The position numbers and the translations under genes were made by a program. Shown here piece after piece: positions 46,116 through 57,221 of a stretch of 64,000 nt of DNA. The notes under the pieces are model-generated. The model searched no databases. It was not told the origin of the DNA and was given only the letters and a program-made list of their open reading frames with translations. Within the stretch, counting starts at the first letter, position 1; every line of letters starts with the position of its first letter. Source of the stretch: Megaustenia siamemsis (Eukaryota > Mollusca > Gastropoda > Stylommatophora > Ariophantidae); the NCBI GenBank assembly GCA_032433765.1, contig JAVIAB010000073.1:55155787-55219786 (forward strand). The letters are read 5' to 3'.

Positions 46116-46624
46116 CGTAAGCAAAAGACCCTCATGTACTCCAATTACTTATTATCATTTGCCAACATTTTTCATTAATGAAAGGTCTAAATAAGGGATC
46201 ACAAAATCTTACGATAACATTTCATCTCCAAAACTTGTATTTTTATTCTGTGGCTCTGCTGTACGGGTCCATGCGAATAGAACAATTGATATAACAAGGC
46301 TCGCATCATCCTGATTTTAGAATCACGAGTGATGTTCTCATCTTTGCAAATAGTTTTCAACCTTTAATATCATCGTAAACATAAGATGCAGCCGATCCGG
46401 TATAGAGTCAGCATATGTCATTTGTGTCCAACGGGCTTTGAAAACAAGGCGGAGTCCAATTCTCTTCAGGACGGCAGTACCTATGCTAGTCTAAGATAAC
46501 AGTTATTGTATCGGCAACTGAGGTCCACTGTCTGTCATCACAGAGTAGAGACAGCACTACTTGGCTGCTCCTATAGCGCCATTCACCACCTGCACATATT
46601 GTCCACATCGTCCATAAACCGACA

Positions 46625-47640
46625 CTAAAACTCTCTACAAAAATAAAGGAGACAAGCGACTGCAATAACTACAGAGGTATCTCTTAACTCAGCACCATCG
46701 GCACGACCTTCGCCAGGGTCATCTCTGGGAGGTTACACACACTCGCAGAATGCGTTTATCCTGAATCGCAATACAGTTTTAGATCCGGAAGATTAACTGC
46801 GAACATGATCTTTCTTTACGTCTACTTCAAGCAAAATCTGGAGGGCAGAAAAAAGCCTCCCTTCATCGCCTTATCGACCTTACAATTACATAGGCTTTTG
46901 ACCTTGTCAGCAGGTACGATCTCTTCAAAATACTAACAAAAATAGGCTGCCCATATACTCTGTTGACGCTAGTTCATTCGTTTCATGAGGATATGAAGGG
47001 CACCATTCAATAGGACGGCAGCACATCACAACCCTTCAACATACACAGCGGTTTCAAGCAGGATGCGTTCTTGGTCCGACCCAATTAGGAATCTCAAGGA
47101 CAAACTCTCTTTAGATACAGAAAATGACACCCGCATTGGTAAAGCTACGACCACCTTCGCCTATCTTTCTAGGAGCGTTTGGCAAAACAGGAAACTGACA
47201 ATTAAAACAAAGGCCGCAGTTTACAGCGCCTGCATCATCAGTATCCTTTTGTATGTCAGCGAATCAAGGACAACTTATGCAAAACGAGAATGCTAAAAAC
47301 ATTTCATATGCGATGTCAGCTTCGTATTTTTTGTATCACCTGTGAGGACAAAGTGACAAACGCAGAGGTCCTCACTCACACAGGACGCACGAACATCCAC
47401 ACGCTGCTCAAACATTTGTTTATACTGACTTGGCCACTAACATCGTATAAAAGATGGCCGTATACTAAAAAAAAATATATTTTGTGGACATCTAGCAGAT
47501 GGCAAAATAAGCTAGGGAGGGCCTAACAACTTCCATTTCTAGACATGTGTAAACGTAACATGAAGACTCTGAACATAAGTCCTGCCGCCTGGGAAGAAAT
47601 AACTGCAGACCTCAATCTTTGGAAACACACTCTATTAAAT
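46625..47640 (+). mobile_element. LINE family F fragment: reverse transcriptase start and C-terminal region
   Basis: Decayed frames give CNNYRGISLLSTIGTTFARV, PESQYSFRSGRLTANMIF and a region matching AFDTVSR..L of reverse transcriptases. Then, with the catalytic YADD region deleted, the frame at 47063 gives NDTRIGKATTTFAYLSRSVW and KAAVYSACIISILLYVSES, and the frame at 47290 gives TGRTNIHTLLKHLFILTW. This is a distinct family from A and B. The deletion and stops make it inactive. Confidence 0.75.
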
Positions 47641-48315
47641 TATAATTTTTGATTATTTAATAAAACTCAAAATCAAGCAAGAAGCAGACAGATTCATAGA
47701 AAAAGAGAATGTACTGAGAGAGAAAAAAAAACAACATTTCCTTGGGGCGCTGCAAAATTCATAGTCAACTATGACTGTTGGAAGCTTTAAACTGACTATA
47801 AGCCATAAATCTATTCGGGAACCCTTACATCCTATAACTTCCAAGATTGTGGTTTCCTATATTTATCTTGCCCTTGATCTTTTCCGCTGTCACTAAATAT
47901 TTCAGGCAGATCATCATATTTATTATAATTGTGCAATACTGATATTTTCATTGTCTCTTATCAGAATTAAATTTTTAAAAATTTTCTTGGCTATTCACAA
48001 GGTACAATCAAAAATGAAAACCTGAACATGCAAATGCAATTTTTATGAACATCATCACTGCCTTGTAAGTTGGCAGCAGCGCTCCATTTTCTTTCTCTTT
48101 CTCTTCCCTTCTTGTCGCAGATCAACAGAGCAGGTAAGTACCTATTGTAGCGTTTTGCAAGACTAACAATATAGTTCCATTCTTCGAAGGATACCTCATA
48201 TTTGACTTATATTATTCAAATCTGCTGCCAATATTTTTCGCCGGACTCTACTCAGTTTGCGTTTCTTTCATTTTCCCTTTGGAGTTCACTGTCTGAAAAT
48301 TCTTAGGTTTCTGAT
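47641..48315. other. Unrecognised sequence
   Basis: No feature could be supported in this interval. Confidence 0.4.
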
Positions 48316-48319
48316 TTTG

Positions 48320-48645
48320 TTTCTGAATCTCTTATGAATATAGTTATACATTCTTATGATTGTTTCTGAATTTCTTATGAATATAGTTATACATTCTTAT
48401 GATTGTTTCTGAATTTCTTATGAATATAGTTATACATTCTTATGATTGTTTCTGAATTTCTTATGAATATAGTTATACATTCTTATGATTGTTTCTGAAT
48501 TTCTTATGAATATAATTATACATTCTTATGATTGTTTCTGAATTTCTTATGAACACAGTTATAAATTCTTATGATTGTTTCTGAATTTCTTATGAATACA
48601 GTTATAAATTCTTATGATTGTTTTTGAATCTCTTATGAACACAGA
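48320..48645. repeat. 43-bp minisatellite, about 7.5 units
   Basis: Units read tttctgaatttcttatgaat, atagttatacattcttatga, ttg. The last two or three units carry acagttataaattc instead of atagttatacattc, showing two subtypes. Confidence 0.95.
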
Positions 48646-49019
48646 ACATTCTGCGCATCTCCACTTAGATGTACTTTCAAATAGCTGTTGATTTTATTTC
48701 CTTAAATTCTGATAATTTTTCTTCAGGCAGGTTTTGAGAAATGTCGACAGTCTTGCTGTCCTCTTCACAGCTGTTCTTCAACACTCATATCTATAGACCC
48801 TTGACTACCGATGACATAGGGAATATCCCACAATTGAAAGCACCGTGCAAACATGCTAGTCTTTTAATAAATTCATGAACACTTTTGTTTTTGATTTGCG
48901 TGAAAACTACTTGTTTAATCCTAGTGGTTGTGTAGAATACCCATGACGTTATACACATTATTTTTTTTTTCTATTTGACATTTTATCTAGTTTGCAAGAT
49001 TTCTTCTTTAGGCTATATT

Positions 49020-49256
49020 TTTTTTTCGTTCGCCAGCTTTGACTTCTGTCGAAGTTCCTAGATACTGAACTGAATTTTGCGTGTTAATCCATTTTTCCAT
49101 GGCAGCCTTGTGCACAGGGTTCATCGCCGCACAGGCAGATAACTCCGACTTCGGAGGTACTCATATTTTTTTCCGTCGATGAGTAATTGACGTTTCAAGC
49201 CGGGCCTCGCTGCTGAGACCAGGGGTGGCTGTAGAGACCAACCAGTCCCCCAAATA
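49020..49256 (-). mobile_element. SINE2 with 11-bp target duplication
   Basis: The minus strand carries the SINE2 body and most of the head (ggggactggttggtctcta). The repeat taggctatatt lies at 49009-49019 and 49257-49267. This fixes the SINE2 ends: gggg-actgg at the 5' side and an A-rich 3' end. About 70 bp of the head, including the B-box-like segment, is deleted. Confidence 0.85.
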
Positions 49257-49559
49257 TAGGCTATATTAAAATCAATCTCACGCAATTGGGCATAATTTTA
49301 GCAAATCTACGGTACTCTGTCCTGTTTTTTTCTAAATATAGCTTTGTTTTCATATTGAAATAGGCAAAATATATACATTCTTAATTTTCCCGGGCACAAA
49401 TTCGACTTTCATTTGAAACTGATAGTAACGTTATAATGTGGCGCAGCCAATCATGTTAAAGACGTGTCCAGTTGTTATTGTGAAACTATTGTGGTATAAT
49501 GTTGGCTTTTGAAAATTGACATATATACCAACATCATAATGAATTTGAAATGCACATTT

Positions 49560-49902
49560 ATAACTATGCAGATGATATCATTTTACTATATCGGCACTTT
49601 CGCAAAACCTGGGTCAATGCTCACCACACCTATGCTAAAGAATGGCAATCAGTTGACGGTGAACAGAAAAGAACAATTCCCAGTTTTAAAAAGTACCGAC
49701 GAATAATAAACTTATTTGCAAATGGTCCTAAAAAGATCAAAGGAATTCGCCGATGTACAAAATCTGTTGCATCTGTGGAATAAAGAATATCGATATTTTT
49801 GCGTCATGGATATTCTAAAGTTGCATGCAAAAAATCACTGCAATGTAAGAGCTAGCTTTCACTCAAATCGAAATCAAAGTGTTCATTAATTTATGAACGG
49901 AC
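49560..49902 (+). mobile_element. Third, truncated copy of the IS630-like DDE transposon
   Basis: The plus-strand frame contains TWVNAHHTYAKEWQSVDGEQ followed by KRTIPSFKKYRRIINL, aligning with the segment after the first catalytic Asp in the copy at 53740. The right end gaacggac at 49895-49902 is followed by TA and matches the family terminus (gtccgtt in reverse). Most of the transposase and the left end are absent. Confidence 0.7.
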
Positions 49903-49909
49903 TATACCT

Positions 49910-50833
49910 TTCGTCATTGTAATTGATTAAAAATAGCGAGATCACTTAAGACATGCATAAAATGCAGTATAGTCGTGCACCAAAAATAGTAGCGTTCAAT
50001 CCTGGTGCTGTTTATGTATCTTACATTATTTGTTTTCCAGATTATATTTTCCTTCTTCATCTAATTTCCCATCCTGTACAATGTGTTTCGAATTAATAAC
50101 AGTTTTACGATTTTCATATGGCAGACTCTTGTTTATTTTTCCACCCGATTATGAAACCAGTCAGTCTGTGGAAGTTGTCCTTTCTGACTACAAATCTATT
50201 CGCGTCTCTGTTGCCTTGCCATTAAGCCTGCCTTAGAGCTGGTTGTCTTGATACTTAATGTCTTGACCCTGTCTTATGGTCCCTTCATTTTAAATGTCGA
50301 GATTTTCTGGAGCGCCATTTCATCCGTCTCTTGTCATGATGGTAGATGCGGCTAGAGGTTCTCTTATTCGTGTCTAGATGTTACAAGTCCACTAATGTCT
50401 TTGATTGCATCAACCTTGTTTATCAGGAATTTAACTTATAGAATCACTTTAATTACTGTGTCCTTTTGTGTGTCCAAAAGTCTTCAGTCTTGCTTGAATT
50501 GTTTAATAGAAATTGTTATAATTCTCATAACTTTCAACTGCTTCAAAACATAATTTCATTGTCCACCGATTCTCCCAACTTTTCTGTACCAGTCTTCAAA
50601 TGTTCATTCTTTCGGACTGAATGTTGTCTATTTTCTATGATCTCATATACAAACTATTTGTTTATGTGTGTCTCAGCCTAATAAATCGGACATTGCCATT
50701 ATCTTCTGCAGCCTTTGTCAACAGTAGAAATAAGAAACGTTATTAACTTGTTATTAAAATGGGACGTAATTTCCACACCAAGAGGGACTGAAAGTTACAA
50801 CTGTTTATTTCCCTTGAATCAAGCAGGAAATAC
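49910..50833. other. Mostly unrecognised, with a faint LINE relic
   Basis: At 50310-50400 the plus strand (gagcgccatttcatccgtct) recalls the family A 3' end in reverse. Nothing else is identifiable. Confidence 0.35.
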
Positions 50834-51058
50834 ATGAAACCAGACATGAACCACCCACATGTCAAAGGAATAGAGAAACGCGGTGACACGAAGGCGAAAG
50901 CAGGAAAAACATCTTCAGTGGAAAAGAACGCAACATGTTTAATGGATGCAAAACAGAAACAGTCAGTATACGAACACTTCGATGGTTGCTTGAAGAGGCG
51001 GAAGATCGTATGTGGGAATGCCCCGCCTGGGGTGACGTCAGTCAAGACTAAAAACTAA
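50834..51058 (+). CDS. Hypothetical short ORF, possible terminal exon
   Basis: A 74-codon frame of lower AT content than its surroundings encodes a Lys-rich, polar sequence (KGIEKRGDTKAKAGKTSSVE, later EHFDGCLKRRKIVCG). I do not recognise it. There is no clear upstream acceptor, no signal peptide and no transposon motif. It could be a terminal exon, a decayed repeat or chance. A perfect palindromic CRE-type octamer TGACGTCA lies inside it at 51033-51040. Confidence 0.15.
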   Translation: MKPDMNHPHVKGIEKRGDTKAKAGKTSSVEKNATCLMDAKQKQSVYEHFDGCLKRRKIVCGNAPPGVTSVKTKN

Positions 51059-51061
51059 ACC

Positions 51062-51270
51062 AAGATAAGTCAGGCTGACGGTCAGAGATACACAGACAGT
51101 TCAACATTTTGACGGATAGAAGAATGAAGATACGATGAATGGATTGACGGAAAGACGAATATAGACAGGGAAACAGTTAGTTAAATAAACAGACTGACAT
51201 ATACAGATATGGATTGATACACACATAGATGGATAGATGACTCAATAGATGAATAGACACATTTCAGGCA
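51062..51270. repeat. Degenerate GATG/GACAG-rich repeat
   Basis: Imperfect repeats such as gacggatagaagaatgaaga and ggatagatgactcaatagat resemble the tract at 4445-4775. Confidence 0.6.
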
Positions 51271-51360
51271 ATGGACTGGTTTGATAAAAAAAAAATTGTC
51301 CAGATATAGTTTATAATTTACTACAATGACGTCACATAGGCACTGGTTGTAAAACTAAGA

Positions 51361-51520
51361 TTTGAATGTTACTACATTTGTCATAACGTGATTGGTTATT
51401 GAATGTTACTGCATTTGTCATAACGTGATTGGTTATGAATGTTACTGCATTTGTCATAACGTGATTGGTTATTGAATGTTACTACATTTGTCATAACGTG
51501 ATTGGTTATTGTTATTGGTT
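51361..51520. repeat. 37-bp minisatellite, left part (about four units)
   Basis: The unit is attgaatgttactacatttg followed by tcataacgtgattggtt. It continues on the far side of an insert at 52396. Small variants (gcattt, missing att) occur. Confidence 0.95.
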
Positions 51521-52030
51521 ATGGAAGGCCTCGGTATCACTGCAAACGAATTAAAATCCATAATTGCTCAACCGCCCGTGCCAGGGGAATCATCCGAATT
51601 ACTAACACATCTCCCAAACAAAGAAAGGTAACTGTAGTCCTCATCGTAGCAGTCTCAGCACACGCCAAAAGACATAAGGCGAAACTGCGCAGAAAGTGAA
51701 CACAGCCAACTGTTTCCTGTCATACGATATAATCATTCATCGTAAACAAGCGGGATATCGAAACAGGATCAAAACGGATGAGACACACAGCTCACTGTGT
51801 GCACAGAGCACTTAACTCAGTAGCTCCTGCAACAAGCCAGACCTCGAATATGAGGAAACTGCAAGAAGGAACACTTTTCAGACATAGCCTTCAATGGTTC
51901 CTGCCGCCTATCCACCATATACCATGGAAGTTCGCGTCCTCCCGAAAATGATGATCGTCGTAGCACTTGATGATGTTAGGCCATCGTTGATGACTCCAAT
52001 TCCAAACATATAGACACACAGTGGTGGTAA
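51521..52030 (+). repeat. Dispersed repeat X, copy 2, inside the minisatellite
   Basis: Homologous to 7440-7946 in the opposite orientation. It begins ggttatggaaggcctcggta and ends near gactccaattccaaacatat, then agacacacag. Compared with copy 1 it has small substitutions and indels. Together with the ORF at 52031-52378 it forms a segment of about 870 bp that splits the 37-bp array. Confidence 0.75.
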
Positions 52031-52378
52031 GTTATCATTTCCAATCCAACAGAAGCCACCTGACCTGTAGTTAGTAAAACCACAGAGAGAATATGATTTT
52101 GTGACCTTCACTGATTCACTAATGGATGTGAATGTGTAGTTTACACAAGAGGAGAAGTTTTCAACTACAATGATCCCATTTAAGGCAATTCTGGGATAGC
52201 AAGGCAAGTCTCCTTTATAGCAGCAGAACTTAATGTTCTCTGCTCCCTTCTTGTAGCTGCTGCCACACGATTCTGATGTCTCATTAACTTGGACATCATT
52301 CAAGAACAATGTCAGATTAACATTCCATAGATCTGGCTCTGCTGATGAAGTGCTTGGTGCAACAGTTGTATCAATCAT
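52031..52378 (-). CDS. Cysteine-rich, N-glycosylation-rich exon-like ORF
   Basis: The minus-strand frame of about 116 residues before it enters repeat X has eight Cys (residues 38, 52, 53, 60, 78, 99, 110 and 121) and four N-glycosylation sequons (N21, N32, N74, N80) if counted from the first Met at 52378. Codon use is even, with lower AT content than the flanks. This looks like an extracellular domain exon, not a repeat by-product. I do not recognise the family; an immunoglobulin-like or other disulphide-rich ectodomain is possible. No clear splice acceptor precedes the Met, though AG dinucleotides occur shortly after it. It may be a captured or displaced exon of a gene elsewhere, and may be a pseudogene fragment. 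Confidence 0.4.
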
Positions 52379-52395
52379 ACAGGAAATTTAATTTA

Positions 52396-52668
52396 TTTGG
52401 TTATTGAATATTACTACATTTGTCATAACGTAATTGGTTATTGAATGTTACTACATTTGTCATAACGTGATTGGTTATTGAATGTTACTACATTTGTCAT
52501 AACGTGATTGGTTATTGAATGTTACTACATTTGTCATAACGTGATTGGTTATTGAATGTTTCTTCATTTGTCATAACGTGATTGGTTATTGAATGTTACT
52601 TTATTTGTCATAACGTGATTGGTTATTGAATGTTACTTTATTTGTCATAACGTGATTGGCTATTGAAT
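52396..52668. repeat. 37-bp minisatellite, right part (about seven units)
   Basis: The same unit as at 51361-51520, in the same orientation and with variants actttattt and tcttcattt towards the right end. Identity of unit and orientation on both sides shows that the array was once continuous or that the insert duplicated with it. Confidence 0.95.
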
Positions 52669-52923
52669 GTTATCTATAAGCATCGCCATTATCGTTTTGC
52701 AATAAAAGCTAGTGACAGGCATTCGAGCTGACTTCGTACCAGAAGTAAACATGGACACATAGCCTTATTATTCGATAACAATAGTAATAACAATAACTGA
52801 GGATAACAGAATTGCGCTTATGTCTTGTTATGACATACTTGTTTTGATGATGACTGAGAACAGCACAAATATATTTTTTTTTATATCAGAGACAAAGTGT
52901 GCGGGTGAAGAAATCCGACAGTA

Positions 52924-53187
52924 AGTACAGTAAAAAGTTAAGTACCCCGTCACTCCAAGTGGCGTATAGGGAATATGGTGTTAGCGACCATAAATTTTAC
53001 AGACCTTCGGAACATGAAATTTGGGGTAATGTGGTCGGTATTACGCCCGTGCCGCTTTACTGTCCCAGAAAAAATATCCGGTACCCATTAAAGGCTGGGT
53101 GAACCGGAAGTCGCCGGTTGGGATCGAATCCTACCTCTTGTCCTTTGTAGTCCAGTTCACTAACCACTGAGCTATCGCGGCTCCCAT
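52924..53187 (-). mobile_element. SINE1, full length, with 11-bp target duplication
   Basis: Head, A and B boxes, core and 3' end are present on the minus strand. The repeat atccgacagta lies at 52913-52923 and 53188-53198. The B box region has one change (tcgaatcct on the plus strand side reads ggttgggatcgaatcc). Confidence 0.9.
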
Positions 53188-53405
53188 ATCCGACAGTACT
53201 CGGGCTAAAAGTGGTCAGTGATTCACAGAAGATTGTTCTCGTTAGGATTAGCGAATCAGAACTCATCATGATTCTACTTCATCATCCGAATCAAACCAGC
53301 CAGCCTGGCCAAGCAATCTGTATTTTAAGAGGGAAGGGAACCTGGTACACAGAACTGCGATGTGGCGTCTGGTCGAAAGGAGTAGCTATATTATAATTTT
53401 TTTTT

Positions 53406-55518
53406 GTCCGTTTCATAACTCGTGCCCAACTTTTAAAATCGATATCTTTTTAACCACTGTTTGTAAGTTCTTCAAAATTTGCATGTAAAGTTATAATGAT
53501 TAGAACCCAACAGGGAATTAATTTCATTAAAAAAAACATTTGGTTATTATTGTTGCTTATTTGATTTATATAAATTTATAACGACCCATTGATGTAGTCA
53601 AAACTTAATGTTTACAGTATTTTAAGTTAAAAATAGCGAGTAAAAATCCATACACGGTACAATTGACGTGTTTGCACGCTTTCAACGTGGGTTTTCTGAC
53701 ACACACACACAATTAGACACTTGTTAAAAACACGAGACATTGTGTGTTCCATTTCCGTTCATTCAGCGGCGGAGACGTGGAACGATAACATTTATCATGA
53801 GTCTTAAAATGAAATTCTGCAGTTTACAAAACATCGCAATAAAAATGTATGACTATTTTTGCAAAGAGGCTAAACGAGGAAGATTATTTAATTCTTTAGA
53901 AAACCACAAGAATAGGACAAGACACGTTTTGGATTTATCTAAACGGTCATTTAATCGCTGGATTCAAGCACGTGACCGTCAATGTTCAAAATATACAAAA
54001 TCACAAGGAAGAGCAAAAATGTTGGATAATTTCGACAGTGAACTTATTAGAAGTGAAATTCGCAAAATGTTGGGTATGAATGAAACTGTTACAATAAGAA
54101 AATTAAAAGTATCGCTGAAAAAGAACAACAGTATTGAAATATCAAAGTCTACATTATGGAGGAATGTGAGAGCTGCAGGCTTTACATTCAGAAAGTATTC
54201 CAATGGACGAAACATCATCTGTGAGAAGCCACATATAGTAGTCATGAGAAGCAAGTACTTACGTGAAGTAAAAGAGGTGCGCAAGCAAGGTTATGATATT
54301 GTGTACTTGGATGAAACATGGATCAATGCTCACCACACTAACCAAAGGGAATGGCAGTCATCAGATGGAAAGATTAAGAGATTAATACCTAGCAGCAAAG
54401 GACAGCGCTTGATAATTGCTCATGCAGGTAGTCGACAGCATGGACTAATACAGAATGCAGAGCTCATTTTTCTTTCAAAATCCATAGACAATCGGGATTA
54501 TCACTTGAGATGAATGGTCACATATTTAGACATTGGATTGAAAATTCTGTTCTCCCATCACTAGATCGACCATCTTGCCTAATAATGGGCAATGCAGCGT
54601 ACCACAACAATGTTGCACTTGAAGATAAAGTCCCGACGTCATCCAGTACAAAAGATGCTATTAAGATATGGCTCACAAAGGAGCACATACAATTTAATGA
54701 CATGTACTTAAAACCTGAATTACTATCTCTAGTAAAGCAAAGACAGAGGACAACGATTTTTCAAATAGATAAGATTATCCAAGAGCACAGTCATATAAGT
54801 TTGAGGCTGCCACCTTACCATGCTCATTTAAATCCAATAGAACTAATCTGGGCAAAATTAAAAGGACAAGTGGTAGATGAAAATACAACATTCAAAATAT
54901 GCGATGTAAAGACTTGCTAATCTCGCTTTATTAAATATAAACACAGATTATTGGGCTAAATGTGAAGACCACGTCTTAAAACAGGAAGAGGAATATTGGA
55001 AAAATGATGGTTTGTGGAATGTTCAACCCTAAACAGTTATTAATCTTTTAGACTCGTCTGATTCAGAATGAAAGTATATAGCCCCCACAATGTTGGCCCC
55101 TATATTACCTTAAATTAGTTCAACAAACGGTCCTTTTCAGGACCACACAACTATGAAAATTGGACATACAGGTACCCCTTGATATTATCGTTCGTCCTTG
55201 AACTGAGCAGACAATAATTCTCCTGGTGTTTTGTCTTATTAGGTTATTTCCCCATTACGGCCACTCCTTTACCTAGTGAAAATTAATCATAGACCAGCAA
55301 CTACGGTAATTTCTATTCTTTAGGGTTCACAATTTACAATTGCGACAAACATCAAAGAAATTCGCCGCTTTAAGAAAACTGCAGCTGCAAGATATTTGTT
55401 AAATATACATTTAAAGGGTCTTTTGCATTCTAATAACATATGGAAAATTACAACAGTTTTTAACAAATGTTTACTGAGTAATAGCGTTTTGAAGTTGGGC
55501 ACATGATTTGAAACGAAC
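53406..55518 (+). mobile_element. IS630/Tc1-like DDE transposon, nearly complete but dead
   Basis: The left end gtccgtttcataactcgtgc and the reverse complement of the right end gttcgtttcaaatcatgtgc form terminal inverted repeats; 22 of the first 27 bases agree. A TA follows the right end (55519-55520), as expected for the IS630/Tc1/mariner group, but the left flank is T-rich and its TA is lost. The 2.1-kb element holds one transposase gene in two frames. Two other copies exist at 14165-15300 and 49560-49902, and the 828-bp element at 8572 shares its termini. Confidence 0.85.
53740..54920 (+). pseudogene. DDE (DDE_3-like) transposase, frameshifted, second catalytic Asp lost
   Basis: The product would cut and paste the element. 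The natural start is probably the Met at 53797 (residue 20 of the open frame). An N-terminal helix-turn-helix region (KRSFNRWIQ, then TIRKLKVSLKK and SKSTLWRNVRAAGF) precedes the catalytic domain. The first catalytic Asp is in VYLDETWINAHHT (residue 191). At about 54500-54510 a one-base deletion ends the first frame, and the rest continues from 54510. In the second part the usual MDNA motif reads LIMGNAAYHN, so the second catalytic Asp is Gly. The Glu in LNPIELIWAKLKG is kept. The copy at 14165 still has MDNA at this point. The gene is therefore inactive twice over. The family is recognised by motifs and is common in arthropods and molluscs. Confidence 0.85.
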
Positions 55519-55520
55519 TA

Positions 55521-55624
55521 TAGAGTTTGCTGTAAACACAACGTACCTACCTATCTCAACGCTTTTTTAAGCGGATGATGAAGCGAAGTAGTCATCGAAC
55601 GGACGCAAAAGAAGAATGAAATGT
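55521..55624. other. Short unrecognised spacer
   Basis: Between the transposon end and the following tandem array no feature is visible. Confidence 0.4.
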
Positions 55625-56430
55625 TTTAGTTCTAGAGACCAGCTTTCACAAAATCACTGTATCAGCTTTCAAAGTGTCTTAATACTAGAGACCAGCTTTC
55701 ACAAAATCACTGTATCAGCTTTCAAAGTGTCTTAATACTAGAGACCAGCTATCACAAAATCACTGTATCAGCTTTCAAAGTGTCTTAGTACTAGGGACCA
55801 GCATTTAAAATGTTACATTATCAGAAACTAACTTTTAATGTGTCTTAGTACTAGAGACCAGCATGTAAAATGTTACATTATCAGAAACTAACTTATAATG
55901 TGTCTTAGTACTAGAGACCAGCATTTAAAATGTTACATTATCAGAAACCAGCTTATAATGTGTCTTAGTACTAGAGACCAGCATTTAAAATGTTGCATTA
56001 TCAAAAACTAACTTATAATGTGTCTTAGTACTAGAGACGAGCATTTAAAATGTTACATTATCAGAAATTAACTTATAATGTGTCTTAGTACTAGAGACCA
56101 GCATTTAAAATGTTACATTATCAGAAACCAGCTTATGTGTCTTAGTACTAGAGACTAGCATTTAAAATGTTACATTATCAGAAACCAGCTTATGTGTCTT
56201 AGTACTAGAGACCAGCATTTAAAATATTACATTATCAGAAACCAGCTTATAATGTGTATTAGTACTATAGACCGGCACTTAAAATGTTACATTATCAGAA
56301 ACCAGCTTATAATGTGTCTTAGTACTAGAGACTAGCTTTCACAAAATCGCTGTATCAGCTTTCAAAGTGTCTTAATACTAGTGATCTGCATTCACAATGT
56401 TTTAGCAGCAAGATATCCATTTATAATTTT
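55625..56430. repeat. Mixed minisatellite with two unit types (about 53 and 60 bp)
   Basis: The outer units read ccagctttcacaaaatcact with gtatcagctttcaaagtgtc. The inner units read ccagcatttaaaatgttaca, ttatcagaaactaacttata, atgtgtcttagtactagaga. Three outer-type units open the array, nine or ten inner-type units follow, and one outer-type unit closes it. Several inner units lack ataat. Confidence 0.9.
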
Positions 56431-57221
56431 TACTTTCAGAGATCAGAAACACATAGTCTTACTATCAGAAACAAGTAATAATTCTAACATTAAATCATAG
56501 ACGGCATTACAGTGACACAAACTACATTGTTATAAAAATAACATATACCACAATTCATAAAGTAATACAATTATTTCGCAGAATTTACAATAATATAAAT
56601 GGTATATCATATTTCACAAATTCATTGTTAAAAAATCAATGCATACAAATACAAAATTTGGTAAAGTGACTAGTATATTTCATAATGTTTTTTTTAAAAA
56701 AAAAAAAAAAGATTAAATTATTATAAGACAACAATAATTCTATGCAATGAAATGACTCACTAGATTTCAGAGCAATAAAATAATAGACCAACATTCACAA
56801 AATATTACAATTATAGAAAACTGTTATACAATATCTCACTGAAACATCAATGTTGATAAATACCTTGGACAACCTCTGGCATTTCGGATACAAATCTGAT
56901 AGTGCCAGAATGAACAGTTCCAGTAAAGTTATAAAATGAATCCGCAGATATGAAACTATTTCACTGATCTATGCAAAAGGTTGTCAACAAACGATGTGTG
57001 TATTATGGATAACTGTTTTATGATCTTAAAGAGATCTAGACTGCATGAGCCTATTTAACTAAACATATTGTGAACAAATGAATTATGAGCTATGTGTTAA
57101 TTATTCACTGTAAACAGCTGATTCGAAGAAATTACATAATTAATCGTTACTGTCAAACCGATAAAGAAATAGATTTGAACATTCTGAATGCCAACTTGCT
57201 CACACATCCATGCATAAGCAA
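56431..57221. other. Region downstream of the receptor gene (its likely 3' UTR)
   Basis: This AT-rich stretch lies 3' of the receptor on the minus strand and ends at a minisatellite. A poly(A) run on the plus strand lies at 56698-56711. I did not find a convincing AATAAA on the minus strand, so the transcript end is unknown. Confidence 0.4.

Noticed and set aside
49550..49783. YADD box suggesting a reverse transcriptase
   Set aside because: The frame reads NYADDIILL just before TWVNAHHT. The position matches the transposase segment before its first catalytic Asp, no other reverse transcriptase motif is nearby, and the match probably arose by decay of a GYDI.L.DETW segment.
51033..51040. Perfect CRE palindrome TGACGTCA as a promoter element
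   Set aside because: A single octamer is expected by chance in 64 kb at appreciable frequency, and no gene start was identified beside it.
51361..52668. CRISPR-like array
   Set aside because: Repeats are directly adjacent without unique spacers, and the sequence is from an animal genome.
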